Shown here piece after piece: positions 40,448 through 52,279 of a stretch of DNA of 64,000 nt; within the stretch, counting starts at the first letter, position 1; each line of letters begins with the position of its first letter. The notes beneath the pieces were generated by a model. That model ran no database searches and was not told where the DNA came from. It saw only the letters and a program-made list of their open reading frames with translations. This stretch comes from Paulinella micropora. Taxonomy: Eukaryota; Cercozoa; Imbricatea; Euglyphida; Paulinellidae. The stretch spans positions 158,501-222,500 of the forward strand of contig WBZZ01002737.1 of the NCBI GenBank assembly GCA_019918135.1, read 5' to 3'. A program made the position numbers and the translations under genes.

Positions 40448-41150
40448 CTTCAAATGCACGCACCAGGTAGTTTGCATAGCTTTCACTTTTCTCCTTCATC
40501 TGAAAGATGTTTGAATTTGTTTTGTGTTTTTTTTCTTTGTAGTAGTGTAGTATTAATCGTAATTTTTTGCACTGGCAGGTTTGTTATGGTCGAAAGCGGG
40601 ATTAAGAACGTTTGTCGCGTGCAAGAGTTAAACAGACTTCTAATTTAGTTAGTATGATATTACGGATTTAGATTTATTATTTTTTTTAGTAATTAAAGAA
40701 ATTTTGTTGTAGAATCTATGTATTTTGCGTGGCGACATCGCACTTCTCTTCCTCCCCCGTTCCCCCCTCCCCCCCCCCCGGGGGGGGGAATTTATTGTAG
40801 GTAAAGGCAATGTTTATTATCATAATAAAGTAAAATGCTTAATGTAAACAAAGATAAACAAAATTAAAAGCAAATTCTGTATGTTGGGCATTGTTATCAT
40901 CATAGATTCATAGTAGCCGGGACTATGAAAAAGTAGAAAAACTACCGTGTCGGACCGGTTCCTGCCCACCTCTGAAGATGAAGTTAAAGTGTATTACAAT
41001 TAATAAAAACATATTTTAATATTATTTTTATATGTTCTGCAATCAGGGAATTCATTTCCTTTCATTTCCTCACGTTTTCAAAAAAGTCCATATACTTCAT
41101 GGAAAATTTCGGAAAAAGGGATACCCCCAAGATTGTCGAATGTTTAGTTA
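40448..41150 (+). repeat. 3' end of composite element C
   Basis: 40448-40757 has no gene beyond possible 3' UTR/intron sequence. 40758-40792 is a C-then-G homopolymer tract, and 40793-41150 is the family's conserved 3' block, more diverged than in A, B or D (e.g. GAAAAACTACCG). Confidence 0.6.
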
Positions 41151-41988
41151 TATGGTGTGATTATGTTCTTATCGGTGTTTCACACTTAACTTGTTTGTCG
41201 GTCTGCATAATTTATACACATATTAATTTTTTGTTGACCTCTTTTGAGCCACTGAGACAGTATATGCGATATTGTCTTTGCTTTTCATATTTTTACCACA
41301 TATCTCTTGATTGGAAATCAACATTTCACTCTGTTGAAAATATTGATTTCGGGGGGTGCGTCAGAGATAGCTTATGTCTATTGCTTAGTATAGTAACTAT
41401 ACATATGGATATATGTTACTAGCTTAGTAGATAGCATTAGGATGATAAATATATCGTTTATTGATATTGGCTTTAGTTAGTTTACATAATGATAATTATC
41501 TATTCCATAGAGCAGTTGGCAGGGTAGCCGTTAGATTTTTCCCCTTACCCGTTCGGTGCGCCATCGGCGCATTACCATTTTCTTACGGACATTTTCCCTT
41601 GTATTGCCTTACTGTATCTCGGGGATTTAGCCAATAGAACAGGATGTTTCCAGTATTTCTACAGAAGTCTGGAATGTCTTTTCTTTGACTGAGGCTCGAT
41701 CCTTTTACAGTGTGAATACTCTTCCTGGTAACAACTTTTAATAACCTTTATCAGTCACGCGCTTTTGCGCAATCAGAGAGTCGCATTCTCACTTTCCTTC
41801 CAGCCTTCAAACGCCAAAGTGCAATGTATAATAAATAAAATGAGGTCTTACTCTTTTGAGAAACTGACTTTAAACCGGTACTTCACCGTACTGACTCAGA
41901 GCCTCTGTGTAAACCGGACGACTTAATAAAGTCTCGGACGAGTTGCAGCAAAGGGGCTCATGCAACGCAAGGGATCGATTATGGCCTT
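41151..41988. other. Unassigned region before the Copia remnant
   Basis: No gene is supported. The part from about 41510 may be the LTR or leader of the Copia remnant that follows, but no second copy was found to prove it. Confidence 0.35.
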
Positions 41989-42660
41989 GTGGTCATACCG
42001 ACGCCTGATGAGTTTGCAATTCGTACTATCTTCGCCTTGGCTACTCTGCAACGTGTTTTCCTTGAGGCGGGAGATGATGAGTCAGCCTTTTTGAAGGCTA
42101 AACGTGATACTCCTGTCTACCTACGTATGCCGGTGGAATACATACCGAAGGATCACTATTTTGTGGCGTGGGCTGGTGTTAATTGCTTGCGGGACTCTGG
42201 CCATCTCTACCATACAAAGTGTGTGTTGCCATTCTATGCCAGTGTCAATTTGAAGGCAAACCAGTATGATGAGTGCCTTTTTATGGGCATAGACCCCAAG
42301 TCGAAGCGCACAGTGTTGGCCATTACCCATGTCGATGATTACGCGCTTGCACCCCTACTGAGGATTATTCTAACTGGTTTTGGGGTCGGCTTCGTGAACA
42401 GCAGGGTGACCATCAAGGTGAGCAAGCCGATGAAGGTCATACTGGGGAGGGAGGTATGGCAATATGTCGATGAAGAGGGCGTGTTCCATACGCATGTGAC
42501 GGTGAAGGAGTATATCATGAATCTCGTCAGGAAGTACCCGAGGTCGGATGGGAAGCCATGGACACCTGTTTCTGTGCCTTGGTTGCCATCTACGGGGGCG
42601 CCTGCACCGTCTGAGTTTGAGCGCTACTATCCGATGAAGATTTGTGTGATTTGGGCTGGA
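41989..42660 (+). pseudogene. Copia-type reverse transcriptase remnant
   Basis: An open frame with the Copia RT landmarks in order: AIRTIFALATLQRVFLEAGDDESAFLKA (like DVxxAFL), YLRMPVEY, then THVDDYALA in place of YVDD. The stretch between these is shorter than in a full RT and the sequence up- and downstream is lost. It meets minus-strand Gypsy sequence at about 42660-42700. It differs clearly from the RTs of the two other Copia elements here. Confidence 0.6.
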
Positions 42661-42689
42661 CGCGCTGTGTCTTATGGAAGATTGTTGCG

Positions 42690-44870
42690 CCCTTGTCGCA
42701 GGTCTGATAGTTGACAAAAGTGGCAATCTTTGAGGATAGCCGCAATGTCGGCGTGCATCCTGTCTTTCCCATCGGGTCCGAACCATATGTATCGCTGATG
42801 GATGTATGGGGCAAGGGTGGGGACCTTTGCGTGATTCGGGATCAAGTGAGCATTCTCCCTTGAAAAAGAGAAGAGCATTACCCTGACCGATAGATGTAGA
42901 TCCGTCCCAAAGCGGTTGTAAAAGGGGATCTTCTTTCTGCGCTGACTGGATATCCGCGCGCATGACGCACGGGGCAGGTGATGTAGCATACATATTAAGC
43001 ACAGCATGGCGATCCAGTCCAAAGTTATGAACAAGCCACCCAAGGTTGTCCTCGAGGAAGACGATCTTGTGGCATGCTAATACTGTCTCACGAGAGATGG
43101 TCTCACCGTCGGGTATGAGGTGTACCATGTCTTGAGGAACAAGTACAGCAAAAGGCTTGTTGAGAGCAAAAAGTTGACGGGCTACTTCCGGAGCACGCTC
43201 CGCGGGCGGGATGACTATGGCATAGTCCCATGGGGCCTGTAAGGTCTTGATCATTGGTGCACCGCGCAAAATCCGACAGTCGCGGATGACTACCGTCAAT
43301 CGCGAGCCAAAAGGAGCGTCCATTGAACTGTAACATAGTTGCCGGGATGGTGTCCAGTAGCTAATTCGTCGCTTCGACTTCCCCAAGGAGAGTGGGTTGG
43401 CCGGGCGATATACAAGGAACACGAGAGAGGGCATCAGAAAGGAGATTCTGTTTACCCTGAATGTATTCCACCTTGAAGCGGATAGTTTGAAGGTGGTCTA
43501 GGACCCATCCGACAACCATCGGGCTTCTGGCGTGGTATAGCCATATGAGCGGGCGATGATCTGTGACGATAGTCAGCGGATGATCACTAGCATCAATATA
43601 GTAACGGGATTGCTGAACTCCGTAAATTTTACCATAAGTTTCCCGGACATACGTGACCCACCGAGATTGAGTATCCGTGAATTTAAGCGAGAAATAAGAG
43701 ATGACGGGTGCAGACTTCTCAGGGCCCGAATGTAGAGCTCCGCCGATGCCAACGATGCTAGCGTCCGTTCGAAGGTAGAGCTGCTGCGTCTTGTTGTACT
43801 TGGCGAGGATCGGTAGCGTTGTCAGGACACGCTTGAGCTTTGCAAAACATTTCTTCTCTTTTTCACGGAAAAATTTTGGTCCCGTAGGCCGGGCGTTCGC
43901 AGACTTGAGTAGATCGGAGAGCGGCGCCACCAAGCGAGAGTAGTTGGGAATATGTGCCTGAATAAACTTGGTCATACCGAGTATAGATCGGACCTCGGTG
44001 ATGTTCTGCGGTTCAGAGATCTTCAGGATCGCGTCAATCTTGCTTGTATCGGCGGCCACGCCTTTCTTGCTGCAGACTTTGCCGACCACGGGAAGTGAGT
44101 TGTAGACAATGCGTAGCTTGTCCGCGGCGAAGTAACAGCCGGCTGCCTCCGCAGCCTCCATGAGCTTCTCCAGTTGGTTCATATGGACGTCGAAGTCATC
44201 GTGAGCCAAATGTACGTCGTCGATGTATGCTGCAGCCGTCTGACCCCAAAAAGGGAAATGGCCAAAAGACTTGTCGACTGCGCGTTGGAAGTCACCAGGG
44301 ATGCGGTGGATACCCTGCTGGGGACTAGAAGTCCACGAGGAGTCCATACGGCGAGGATGTCGCGGCTACCGTCTGTAGGGTCGATCTTCAGGTGCGAGAA
44401 ACCATCAACCATGTCCAACGCGGAGAGATAGTTATATCCCGCGAAGAGCTCTCGGTGATGATCGGGGTTAGCAAGGCCGGGGACCGGAAGGATGAGCCGG
44501 TCGTTAACCGCGCGGTAGTCGAATACCATGCGGATGCATTTGAAATGATCCTGCAAGAGGAGTTAAACTTGCCTACAGGGCACGGTCTAGTAGCCCACTC
44601 GCAATTAGGAAAGGCAAAACTATAGCGGCCAGTAGCAAGCATATCGTCTGCGCACTGGGTCAGGAACTCTCTGACAGCAGGCGTCCTCCATCTAGGGCTG
44701 GGAACCCAAATAGGCTGTGCGCCTGGACGTAGCTTCAAAGAGATAACGGTGTGCGTAAAACAGCCAGCCTTTTCATGGAATCGGTCGCCGTAACGCTCTA
44801 GAAAATCTTTCGCTCTTTTCTTCTGAGGGGGAGTGAGGTTGGAGCTAATAGTATCCGGGCCGACCTTGGG
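42690..44870 (-). pseudogene. Gypsy-type pol (RT, RNase H, start of integrase), 3' portion
   Basis: Minus-strand pol in several frames. RT: MVFDYRAVNDRLI near 44530, SALDMVDGFSHLKID near 44420, and AAAYIDDVHLAH near 44230 (YxDD active site). RNase H: YLRTDASIVGIGGAL near 43770, IVTDHRPLIWL near 43555 and GKQNLLSDALSR near 43450. Then a linker and an HHCC-like integrase zinc region (HADIAAILKDCHFC, near 42740). No catalytic core follows; the element is cut at about 42690. Frameshifts between these parts mean it is dead. The upstream part is at 52286-52650, separated by Copia-1. Confidence 0.75.
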
Positions 44871-44876
44871 TTTAGG

Positions 44877-45356
44877 TATTGTAGTATGATACTACATCAT
44901 TATATTATTAATACTTCCTAATGGGAACTCTAATATCACTAATTACCGTTAGGATTAGAATAACTGACACCGCACACCGGATATTTACCTACTAGTGTGA
45001 AATGCCACTTTTACCTGCATACTACCAGAAGAATGGCATTACTGCGGCAATATATTTCTAGTATTCCAGAACGGTGTGTAGAACGGAATAGGGTAGGAAT
45101 ATATTAACTATTCATTTCTGGTTATTCTATTAAAGGGATTGTGTTTACCAGTCAGATATAAACCCAATCTTCTTTCTAGAATCACTAGAACATACCTTTA
45201 CCGTAGATCAGTTACTCTTAGTTCTGTCAGTTGTTGCATTGTCATTAAAGTAGTTTTATTGAATATCGGAAGACCTTTACTGGTCAGAGCTTCGTGTTAT
45301 TAATAGAACTGAATTGTTGTGTCGCTAGTCATGATACTCGGAGGTAATGGTATAGT
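44877..45356 (+). repeat. Copia-1 5' LTR
   Basis: 480 bp, TATTGTAGTATGATAC to GGTAATGGTATAGT. It differs from the 3' LTR by one 3-nt indel and about five substitutions (about 99% identity). It follows TTTAGG (44871-44876), which recurs right after the 3' LTR as a candidate target duplication. The next bases, TGGTTATGAGCGAG, sit where a primer-binding site should be. Confidence 0.85.
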
Positions 45357-46529
45357 TGGTTATGAGCGAGCGAAGGTCTCTTTAAGGGTACCGCAGCTGC
45401 CTGCGCCGACATCGAATGCTGCGAAGGATGCTCAGGCTTTCGACAACTGGCGTTGGTCGACTTTGCAATTCCTGATGGGGCTTGATCCGAAACTTTTCAT
45501 CATACCGCGTGACGAAAGCTCGCCGCTCTCACGAGCTGAGCTGAAGGAGATTATCACGCCGCCACCGGTCGCTGCACCTGCTGCTTTGGCGGGCAGGACG
45601 TCGTTGTCGTCTGCATCATCGTCTACGTCCACGACGACTACGGCTAGTGCGGCTCCAACCCACGACCCGTATGATGTTCCACGTGCGGCTGTGGCTGCCC
45701 TTGGTGATGACCCTACGTACGAGGAACTTCTCAACTGTCTGCCCGCGCAGACGCGAGTACAACTAACAACTAAGTTCCGAGCCATCATCTCGGAGGGGGC
45801 GCAACGCAACTCGGAAGCTTTGCTTACGATTCGACGCGCTGGAAATGAACCGGATGTGATGTAGGCAGCCCTTTGCCAACGATACGCTCACCTTGGGGCT
45901 ATATCTGCGGCTGCACTCATCCATCAGCTCAACAATGATAAGACAGTTGACGAGGCTTTCCTTTATCAACAATTACTATCATGTTGCAGATGCTGTGCAG
46001 AGTGGCGAGGAGCACCCAAGTGACGACGACATGCCTGATCTACTAACCAGTGATGAGGTTGCTCATGGCGTAACCGATGCCGACGGAACCGACGATGGAC
46101 CGATGGGGGACGCGCCGCCCGACACCGCTGCGAACGCACAGGCCCTTGCTTCGGTGTACAACTATGACTATAAGAATATGCATGACCTTGCTAGTTTGCG
46201 AGATGGTTCGATGATCGACTCCGACGACAACGCCGACCGAAGGCAACCAATGGCAGCCGGCCACCGCGAGTCAACTGCAACGCATGAGCACATCGACAAG
46301 GGAATTCCAGCTGACACTAATGCTGTTGTGCTGATGGCCTTTAGCCCCAAGATGCTAGACGAAGTGGACAATTTGCTTCTGGACGTACCGACCAACCCGA
46401 CTACGGTAACTGAAGGTAAGGAGGTACCTGCTAGTGAAGAGAAACAATCTGAGGCGGCATCATCGTCGCCCCGCCCGCATCGACTTCAGCTTCAGCTGCG
46501 ACGCCTACAAGCACGAGGGTAGCAACAGG
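45330..46529 (+). pseudogene. Copia-1 gag region
   Basis: The frame opens at an ATG inside the 5' LTR end and runs to a TAG at 45862-45864; coding sequence continues in that frame for about 130 nt, then shifts to a frame read from about 45976 to 46522. FDNWRWSTLQFLMGLDPKLF is Gag-like; a Thr/Ala/Ser linker and an Asp-rich second half follow. No CCHC knuckle was found in this copy. Confidence 0.6.
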
Positions 46530-47740
46530 TGTAATCAACCCTCATCAGGACTTCATATCCTTTGCGAGCTCTAGGCCTCAAGAGATTCCATGGGAATCGC
46601 TAACTGACGAACAAAAACTGGACGAGAATGACTTCCAGTGCAAACTGAACGTTTGGGCATTCATTCAAAAACTCTATAGGAAGACGGACCCTGCACAAGG
46701 TTTCCCGGTGCCCCCGAAACATTGGCCGGCTGAATGGCGATTGGAAGCTCCGAGCAGCTACACTGTCCCAAGACAGGACCCTTGGTACCCAAATGCCCGT
46801 CTATATGCTATCATACCTTGCTGTGGATCGAGAACTACAATAGGGAAGAAGTCTACGTAAAAGGAAAAGAACCCCCCATCCCGCGAAGTGCAATCGTATC
46901 AAGACAGTGGCCCCCGTCGAGATTGCAGATCGAGTTGCCTGCTCAACTGCAACGAAACGTGGTACTAAGCAAATCTATCTCCCATCCTGCCTTTCCAGGG
47001 GCTTCGAACTTCTGGGCAATAGACGTTCATTTCTGTTTTCGTCAGGCGTCCATCATGGAAATGGAACATTGGTCGTTACGGCTGGGTTTCAACATTATCC
47101 CTCAAGGATGGCAGGCTACCGTTTCGCTATGTCGTTATTGTTCTGTACATCACACCAATCCGTTGATTATGGCAGGAACGCCCCACGCAAACCCCAGCCC
47201 GCCACAGTTCTGCGAATACTGCGACGACATCGAGACCCCACTCAATAGGCATCGGCGATGCGACAAGTGCCAGTGGGTATTCTACTGCAAACGTGCCTGT
47301 CGCAAGAAGGATCGTGCTCCGCACTCTAGGTTCTGCACCTACGCAGAGGACGCGTACAACGAGCGGCTACGGGACATCGGCCGTCAACAAATATTACCCG
47401 CCTGTGGTATTGGTTCTACTCTTGTAGACTACGCGTGGTTTGCCTTACCGCGGATGACTCGTTACGAAATCCATGAGTCCGGACCGATCGTAACGGTCCC
47501 GCAGTTGCCACCGAAATACAAACTTGGGGCCCTACAAATGATCTATAGGCGTCTGTCTGGCTATGCGACTTATCGACCCAACATGCAACGACACATCGTG
47601 GAGATTGAAGCCCCGACTGAGATCCCATATGGCCCTTCATTGGTCGCAAGAGCATTCAGTGCCACCTTAATTGATGACACTGTTGTGCGTACTGAGGTGG
47701 GCGAGGACGTGGTGCTACTGGCGAGAGGGGATGGGCGACG
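46530..47740 (+). CDS. Copia-1 spacer module with MYND zinc finger
   Basis: Between Gag and protease lies a region not standard for Copia. First a segment with IPWESLTDEQKLDENDFQ and PPKHWPAEW (46580-46735; then a frame change), then a MYND finger at about 47208-47340: FCEYC, RRCDKC, FYCKRAC, then H-S-R-F-C. Metal ligands fit C-x2-C, C-x2-C, YC-x3-C, H-x3-C. Copia-2 has both parts in the same order. Role unknown; MYND fingers usually bind proline-rich peptides, so chromatin or host-factor contact is possible. Confidence 0.7.
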
Positions 47741-48064
47741 GACATCTATCTTCGACACCGGTTGTAACCGGACGATTGTTCACCCTACCCTGCCTTTGTG
47801 TAATGTTAGACGTGGGAAAATAGCTAAGCTATCTGGCTTATCGGCGGAACAAGTCAAGGTGGCCACGCAAGCAGACGCCAACTTTACCTTTGTGGAAGGA
47901 AGCGGCGCCCACAACGACTTCGTACTCCGCGGTGCATACGTACTACCTAACACACCATACAACATCATATCGCCTGGCGTGTTGGACTGTGATTATGGGT
48001 ATGCAACAGTGTTTCAGAATGGACAAGCCGTGGTACTGAAAGCACCGATTCACATCGATGCATA
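47741..48064 (+). CDS. Copia-1 protease
   Basis: Same open frame as the MYND module. SIFDTGCNRTIVHP at about 47748 gives the retropepsin active site, here DTG where Copia usually has DSG. The frame ends at TAA 48063-48065; a shifted frame (NKLYMLDETDDTPLNLI) carries on to the integrase. Confidence 0.7.
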
Positions 48065-48128
48065 ACAAGCTTTATATGCTGGACGAGACTGACGACACGC
48101 CCCTTAATCTCATCGTGAGCTTCAACCG

Positions 48129-48960
48129 ATGGTGCGCAATAAGGACGAGCCCGTGGTCATTTTTTCCATCAATCCAAGTACATCCACAGCCCCAGTGTCG
48201 GCTATGACTTGGCATAGGACGACGGGGCACGGCAACGTAGAAGTTATGGAGTTATTGGCAAAAAGAGCAGGCAGGACGATTACGGGTACTAACTGGCGGA
48301 AGCTACTGCCTACGAAGTGTGCTCCATGCATGCAGGCAAAGGCAACTCGCAACCCCTATTGGAAAGGTAACCCGCCTATCGACAGCGACTTTGACTTAGG
48401 ATAATCACTACATATCGACTTTCGTGGTCCATGGCCGATCAAGTTCCTACAGGGGAACCTCTATCAACTGGGGATCGTTCAAACAAAGGGTCGTTTGGTT
48501 TCATCATTCACTCTGTTACTCGTGAGTCTGCTAGCTATCAGCCAAAGGTGGAAAAAGCAATCGCCTTCTTCGAGACGCAAACCGGCAGAAAGGTAAAGCA
48601 ATTGCGAACTGATGGCAAATTTGTTACGAACCTGATGAAGGAATACAGCTCTTCGAAAGAAATTGTGTTGAAGCCAACTTCACGCAACGAACCAACGTCC
48701 AACCCTAAAGCAGAACGACAATGGAGAACGAATGGAGGTCGTGCTACTGCGTTGCGTCTTGATGCTCACTTACCCGAATCGTTTTGGGAGGAGAAGTGTC
48801 TGGCTGAGTGGGCTACGAGGATGGTGTCTCTGATCATCAAAGGACCCTTCAAAGGCATGAGCCCTTACGCGGTAACATTACGTCGTTCATTTCCGCTACA
48901 ATTCCTACGTCCTATTGGATGTTTGGCGTTTGTGCGAGTATAAGACACGAAGAAGGGGAG
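48129..48960 (+). pseudogene. Copia-1 integrase
   Basis: Zinc region WHRTTGHGNVEVM ... KCAPCMQAK (48208-48345), then HIDFRGPW at about 48410 (first Asp), QLRTDGKF at about 48600 (second Asp) and NPKAERQWR at about 48703 (Glu), the DDE triad of Copia integrases. A TAA at 48402 and at least two shifts separate these parts. Confidence 0.75.
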
Positions 48961-49489
48961 ACCTATGGCTATCCCTGGAACGCTAACTGGGTACAACATC
49001 TTTCGTAGATTGTATCGCATCTACATTCCGACATCCAGAAAAATAGTTGAAGTACGCAACGTGAAGTTCGACGAATCGACAAGAGGGTACGATGCAAACG
49101 TAAACGAGCGACCTTGGACGTTCGACGACCTACCACCAGACCAACCGGCACCTTTTTCCAAAAAATTTCACGGGTTGATCGTGAAGTTTTGCCACAACGA
49201 ACGGTCAAGAAGGAAGAGGACTCTGGTCTCCAGACAACGGACGAGCCCAGCAACGACGTCGCCGAGTATGAGATTGCGACAGGGACAAGCTTCGACGCGC
49301 CAACCCCCGTTGCGGTTCCTGTTCCAACCGCCACTACACACACTACTTCAGTTGTGAACTTTCACCCTTTCCCTCATTCTCCCTTAGCTCGCCCGAAGGC
49401 AAGACGAGACATTGACGGCAACGTTGGTCCTCAAAACGTGCATGAAGGGAAAAGGTCAAGAAAGCCACGCCCTGCACATCATGTTTCTC

Positions 49490-50724
49490 ACTCTGTGCGT
49501 CTGGCTTTGGGTGAAGACGAGGACGACAACAACGACTACAACGACGACGACAACGGCAGTGGTGATCCGTCAACTGTTGGTGTTTGCAACAATGATTCGT
49601 TTTGCTTGTTTACACATGTGCTCCGCGTCCCTGAAAAACAGAAGAGAGTCGACGCAAACATCATGGCTGCCCGTAAGGCTGAAATTGCTGGTTTATACAA
49701 AGCAAACTGTGTGCGTTGGGCTACTAGGGAGGATGCACGACGGGACAATATTACGCCTGTGCACACGGGATTCGTAGACGCTATTAAGCAAAATGAATCT
49801 ACTGGTGAGACGAACTAGAAGTCTAGGCTTGTACTTCGTGGCAACAGAATGCATGAATATGAACACTATAGCCCATACGAAACAACGACACCCGTGGCAT
49901 ATCATTGGACGCTGCTGCTGCTCTGTTCTGTCATGGTTGGTCTTGGGCTACTAGTTAAGGTCATCGACTTCAGCCAAGCATACATACATGCTGATATGGG
50001 GGACGTCGTTTATGCAGTGTCGCCTGACGATTTCAAAAGGAAGGACGACCCGTGGGCGATTTGGCTCGTGTTAAAAGCTCTGTATGGGTCCCCACAAGCG
50101 GGGAGGCGATGGCACGACCACGTGGCTCGGTTTCTGCGACTTCTAGGATATATTCAGTCTACAGTGGACCCGTGTGTCTTCTTTCTTTTAGGCAAGGACA
50201 GGCTGTTCCCACCTACGTTTCTGCGTGACCCGACATCGCTCCCATGGGTATTGTTGTTAAAGACTGATGATATGTTAGTCTTTTGTATGCTTGACGTACA
50301 GTACAACAACCTAAAACGCAAAATTGAGGAGCATGGATTCCGGTACAAGGCGTTGGGCGACGTGAAGGTTTTCACCGGTCTACAGTTTAAACGTTTCGAC
50401 TCGGGGCTATTGGTACACCAACGAGCCTACATTCGTGGTCTCCTGCGTGATCGTGGATATGCTAACGCTAACCCCACACCGACCCCTGCAACTGTACAGG
50501 AGCCGGCACCTGCAGCCCCTGAGTGCCCTCTGAATCAGTGGACCCTGCCCAAACTGACTGGTGAACTTATTTGGCCGGCATCCATGTCAGAGCCGCATAT
50601 TTCATTTGCTGTCAACAGGCTGAGCGTCTTTGGACATCAAGCGCCTGACATCGCCTATGCTATGGTCGGACGCATTTACAGACACCTACGAGGGAGCGAG
50701 GATTGTTCTTTCCAGCCAACGTAG
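49490..50724 (+). pseudogene. Copia-1 reverse transcriptase
   Basis: One frame interrupted by a TAG at 49816-49818 (GETN*KSRLVLRG). Landmarks: VIDFSQAYIHADM, VLKALYGSPQAGRRWHD, LLKTDDMLVFCM, VKVFTGLQF. The active site reads KTDD rather than YVDD; both catalytic Asp are kept. The frame stops at 50724 and RNase H continues in another frame. Confidence 0.8.
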
Positions 50725-51422
50725 ATCCAACGACTTTTGAGTTCAATTTGTATTCAGACTCCGACTTCGGCAATTGTCGCTTCACGCGAAGGTCCCGCAA
50801 CGGAGAGATTCGCATGTTAACTGGCCCGGTTCACTGGAACTCTCGACGTCAATCCACCGTGGCTCTATCGACGATGGATGCGGAAGTAACCGAATTGTCC
50901 AATGGCGCACGCACTGCGATCGCCGTGCAGAGCTTCTTGCGTGAACTGAACGTTCCAGTTCCGCAACCGACGGTAATACATGAGGATAATCGCGGATCGA
51001 TTACGGTTTCGTCGAATGGATTGGGTGGCCCACGCTCTCGTCACTTGGACATTAAACATCACTACGTTGTTGAGCAAGTAAAGGAAAAACGCGTTGCTGT
51101 TCGTTATATCCCGTCGAATGACAACCTCGCCGACGCCTTCACCAAGCCGCTGCCGACCCCGCAGTTCCGTGCTCTCGTGGGAAAACGCGTTGCTGTTCGT
51201 TATATCCCGTCGAATGACAACCTCGCCGTCGCCTTCACCAAGCCGCTGCCGACCCCGCAGTTCCGCGCTCTCGTGGATCAATTCACCGTCCGGCTCGACG
51301 ATTACCTCAAGGACGGCGAGGACTCGATTCCACCGACTGGTCCGACGGCTGCACCATACCCGCCAGTCAAGAAGAAGAAGTCCGTCAAGAAGAAGAAGAC
51401 CACCGCTTCAAAGGGAGTGTGA
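50725..51422 (+). CDS. Copia-1 RNase H and C-terminal tail
   Basis: LYSDSDFGNC, TMDAEVTELSNGA, VIHEDNRGSI and HLDIKHHYV give the D-E-D-D set of Copia RNase H. A tandem duplication of about 93 bp (51088-51180 and 51181-51273) repeats KRVAVRYIPSNDNLADAF and the KPLPTPQFRALV after it, in frame. The tail is Lys-rich (KKKKSVKKKK). Confidence 0.75.
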
Positions 51423-51792
51423 CCCTCCTTAGGATGGAGACAGATGAAGGTTTGATGAAAGCTATGGAATTCTCTCTTGTGAGGATAATTGGCAACTCAT
51501 CTGGGGTTACAAGCGTTACGTGTCGGACTTCGACTACAGCTTCAACTGGGGAGGCCTGCGGCTGAATGTGGTTGAACTTGGAGTTGATCTCCATTCTGCG
51601 AGTGCTCTATGTTGATCGCGAAGTAGAAGGATTTCCTGACGGAAATGCTAAGATCTAATCAGTTGATTTCCTGTCCGCCCGGCGAGGCCGGACTATTTAT
51701 TTCGCTTTCTTTTGAGGTCGATTGCCGCAATGGACTCGACTAGTTTTTAAATGATGACAATGACACTATCTTCATTTATGGTGATATTGAGT

Positions 51793-51802
51793 TCTGGGGG
51801 GG
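51793..51802 (+). promoter_or_regulatory. Copia-1 polypurine tract
   Basis: Ends in GGGGGGG directly before the 3' LTR, the place of the plus-strand primer in LTR retrotransposons. It is short and preceded by GTTCT. Confidence 0.6.
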
Positions 51803-52279
51803 TAATGTGGTATGATACTACATCATTATATTAATACTTCCTAATGGGAACTCTAATATCACTAATTACCGTTAGGATTAGAATTACTGACACCGCACAC
51901 CGGATATTTACCTACTAGTGTGAAATGCCACTTTTACCTGCATACTACCAGAAGAATGGCATTACTGCGGCAATATATTTCTAGTATTCCAGAACGGTGT
52001 GTAGAACGGAATAAGGTAGGAATATATTAACTATTCATTTCTGGTTATTCTATTAAAGGGATTGTGTTTACCAGTCAGATATAAACCCAATCTTCTTTCT
52101 AGAATCACTAGAACATACCTTTACCGTAGATCAGTTACTCTTAGTTCTGTCAGTTGTTGCATTGTCATTAAAGTAGTTTTATTGAATATCGGAAGACCTT
52201 TACTGGTCAGAGCTTCGTGTTATTAATAGAACTGAATTGTTGTGTCGCTAGTCATGATACCCGGAGGTAATGGTATAGT
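51803..52279 (+). repeat. Copia-1 3' LTR
   Basis: 477 bp, same sequence as the 5' LTR save for a missing ATT triplet and about five substitutions. TTTAGG follows at 52280-52285. Confidence 0.85.

Larger units (their letters stand above)
37231..41150 (+). mobile_element. Composite element with SET/DUF7869-element ends but other cargo (copy C)
   Basis: The 5' terminal block (37231-37372) and the 3' terminal block (about 40790-41150, ending GAATGTTTAGTTA) are those of the SET/DUF7869 family, but no SET or DUF7869-like exon lies between. Instead there are two unrelated gene pieces, a second 5' terminal block (38699-38842) and a SINE array. Either a related element with different cargo took a nested insertion, or two partial elements are joined. 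Confidence 0.6.
44877..52279 (+). mobile_element. Copia-1 LTR retrotransposon
   Basis: A 7.4-kb element with two near-identical LTRs, Gag-Pol in Copia order (protease, integrase, RT, RNase H) and a polypurine tract before the 3' LTR. It is inserted in the Gypsy pol gene, whose two halves lie outside its LTRs. High LTR identity shows a recent insertion, yet the coding region has several shifts and stops, so it may have moved with help from another copy. Confidence 0.85.

Noticed and set aside
41099-41422. A 107-residue protein-coding gene
   Set aside because: Its first third lies in the conserved non-coding 3' block of the element; the rest is AT-rich and Cys/Leu-rich like random translation.
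42370-43434. A 354-residue minus-strand protein
   Set aside because: It mixes Gypsy linker sequence with a wrong frame and runs antisense through the Copia RT remnant.
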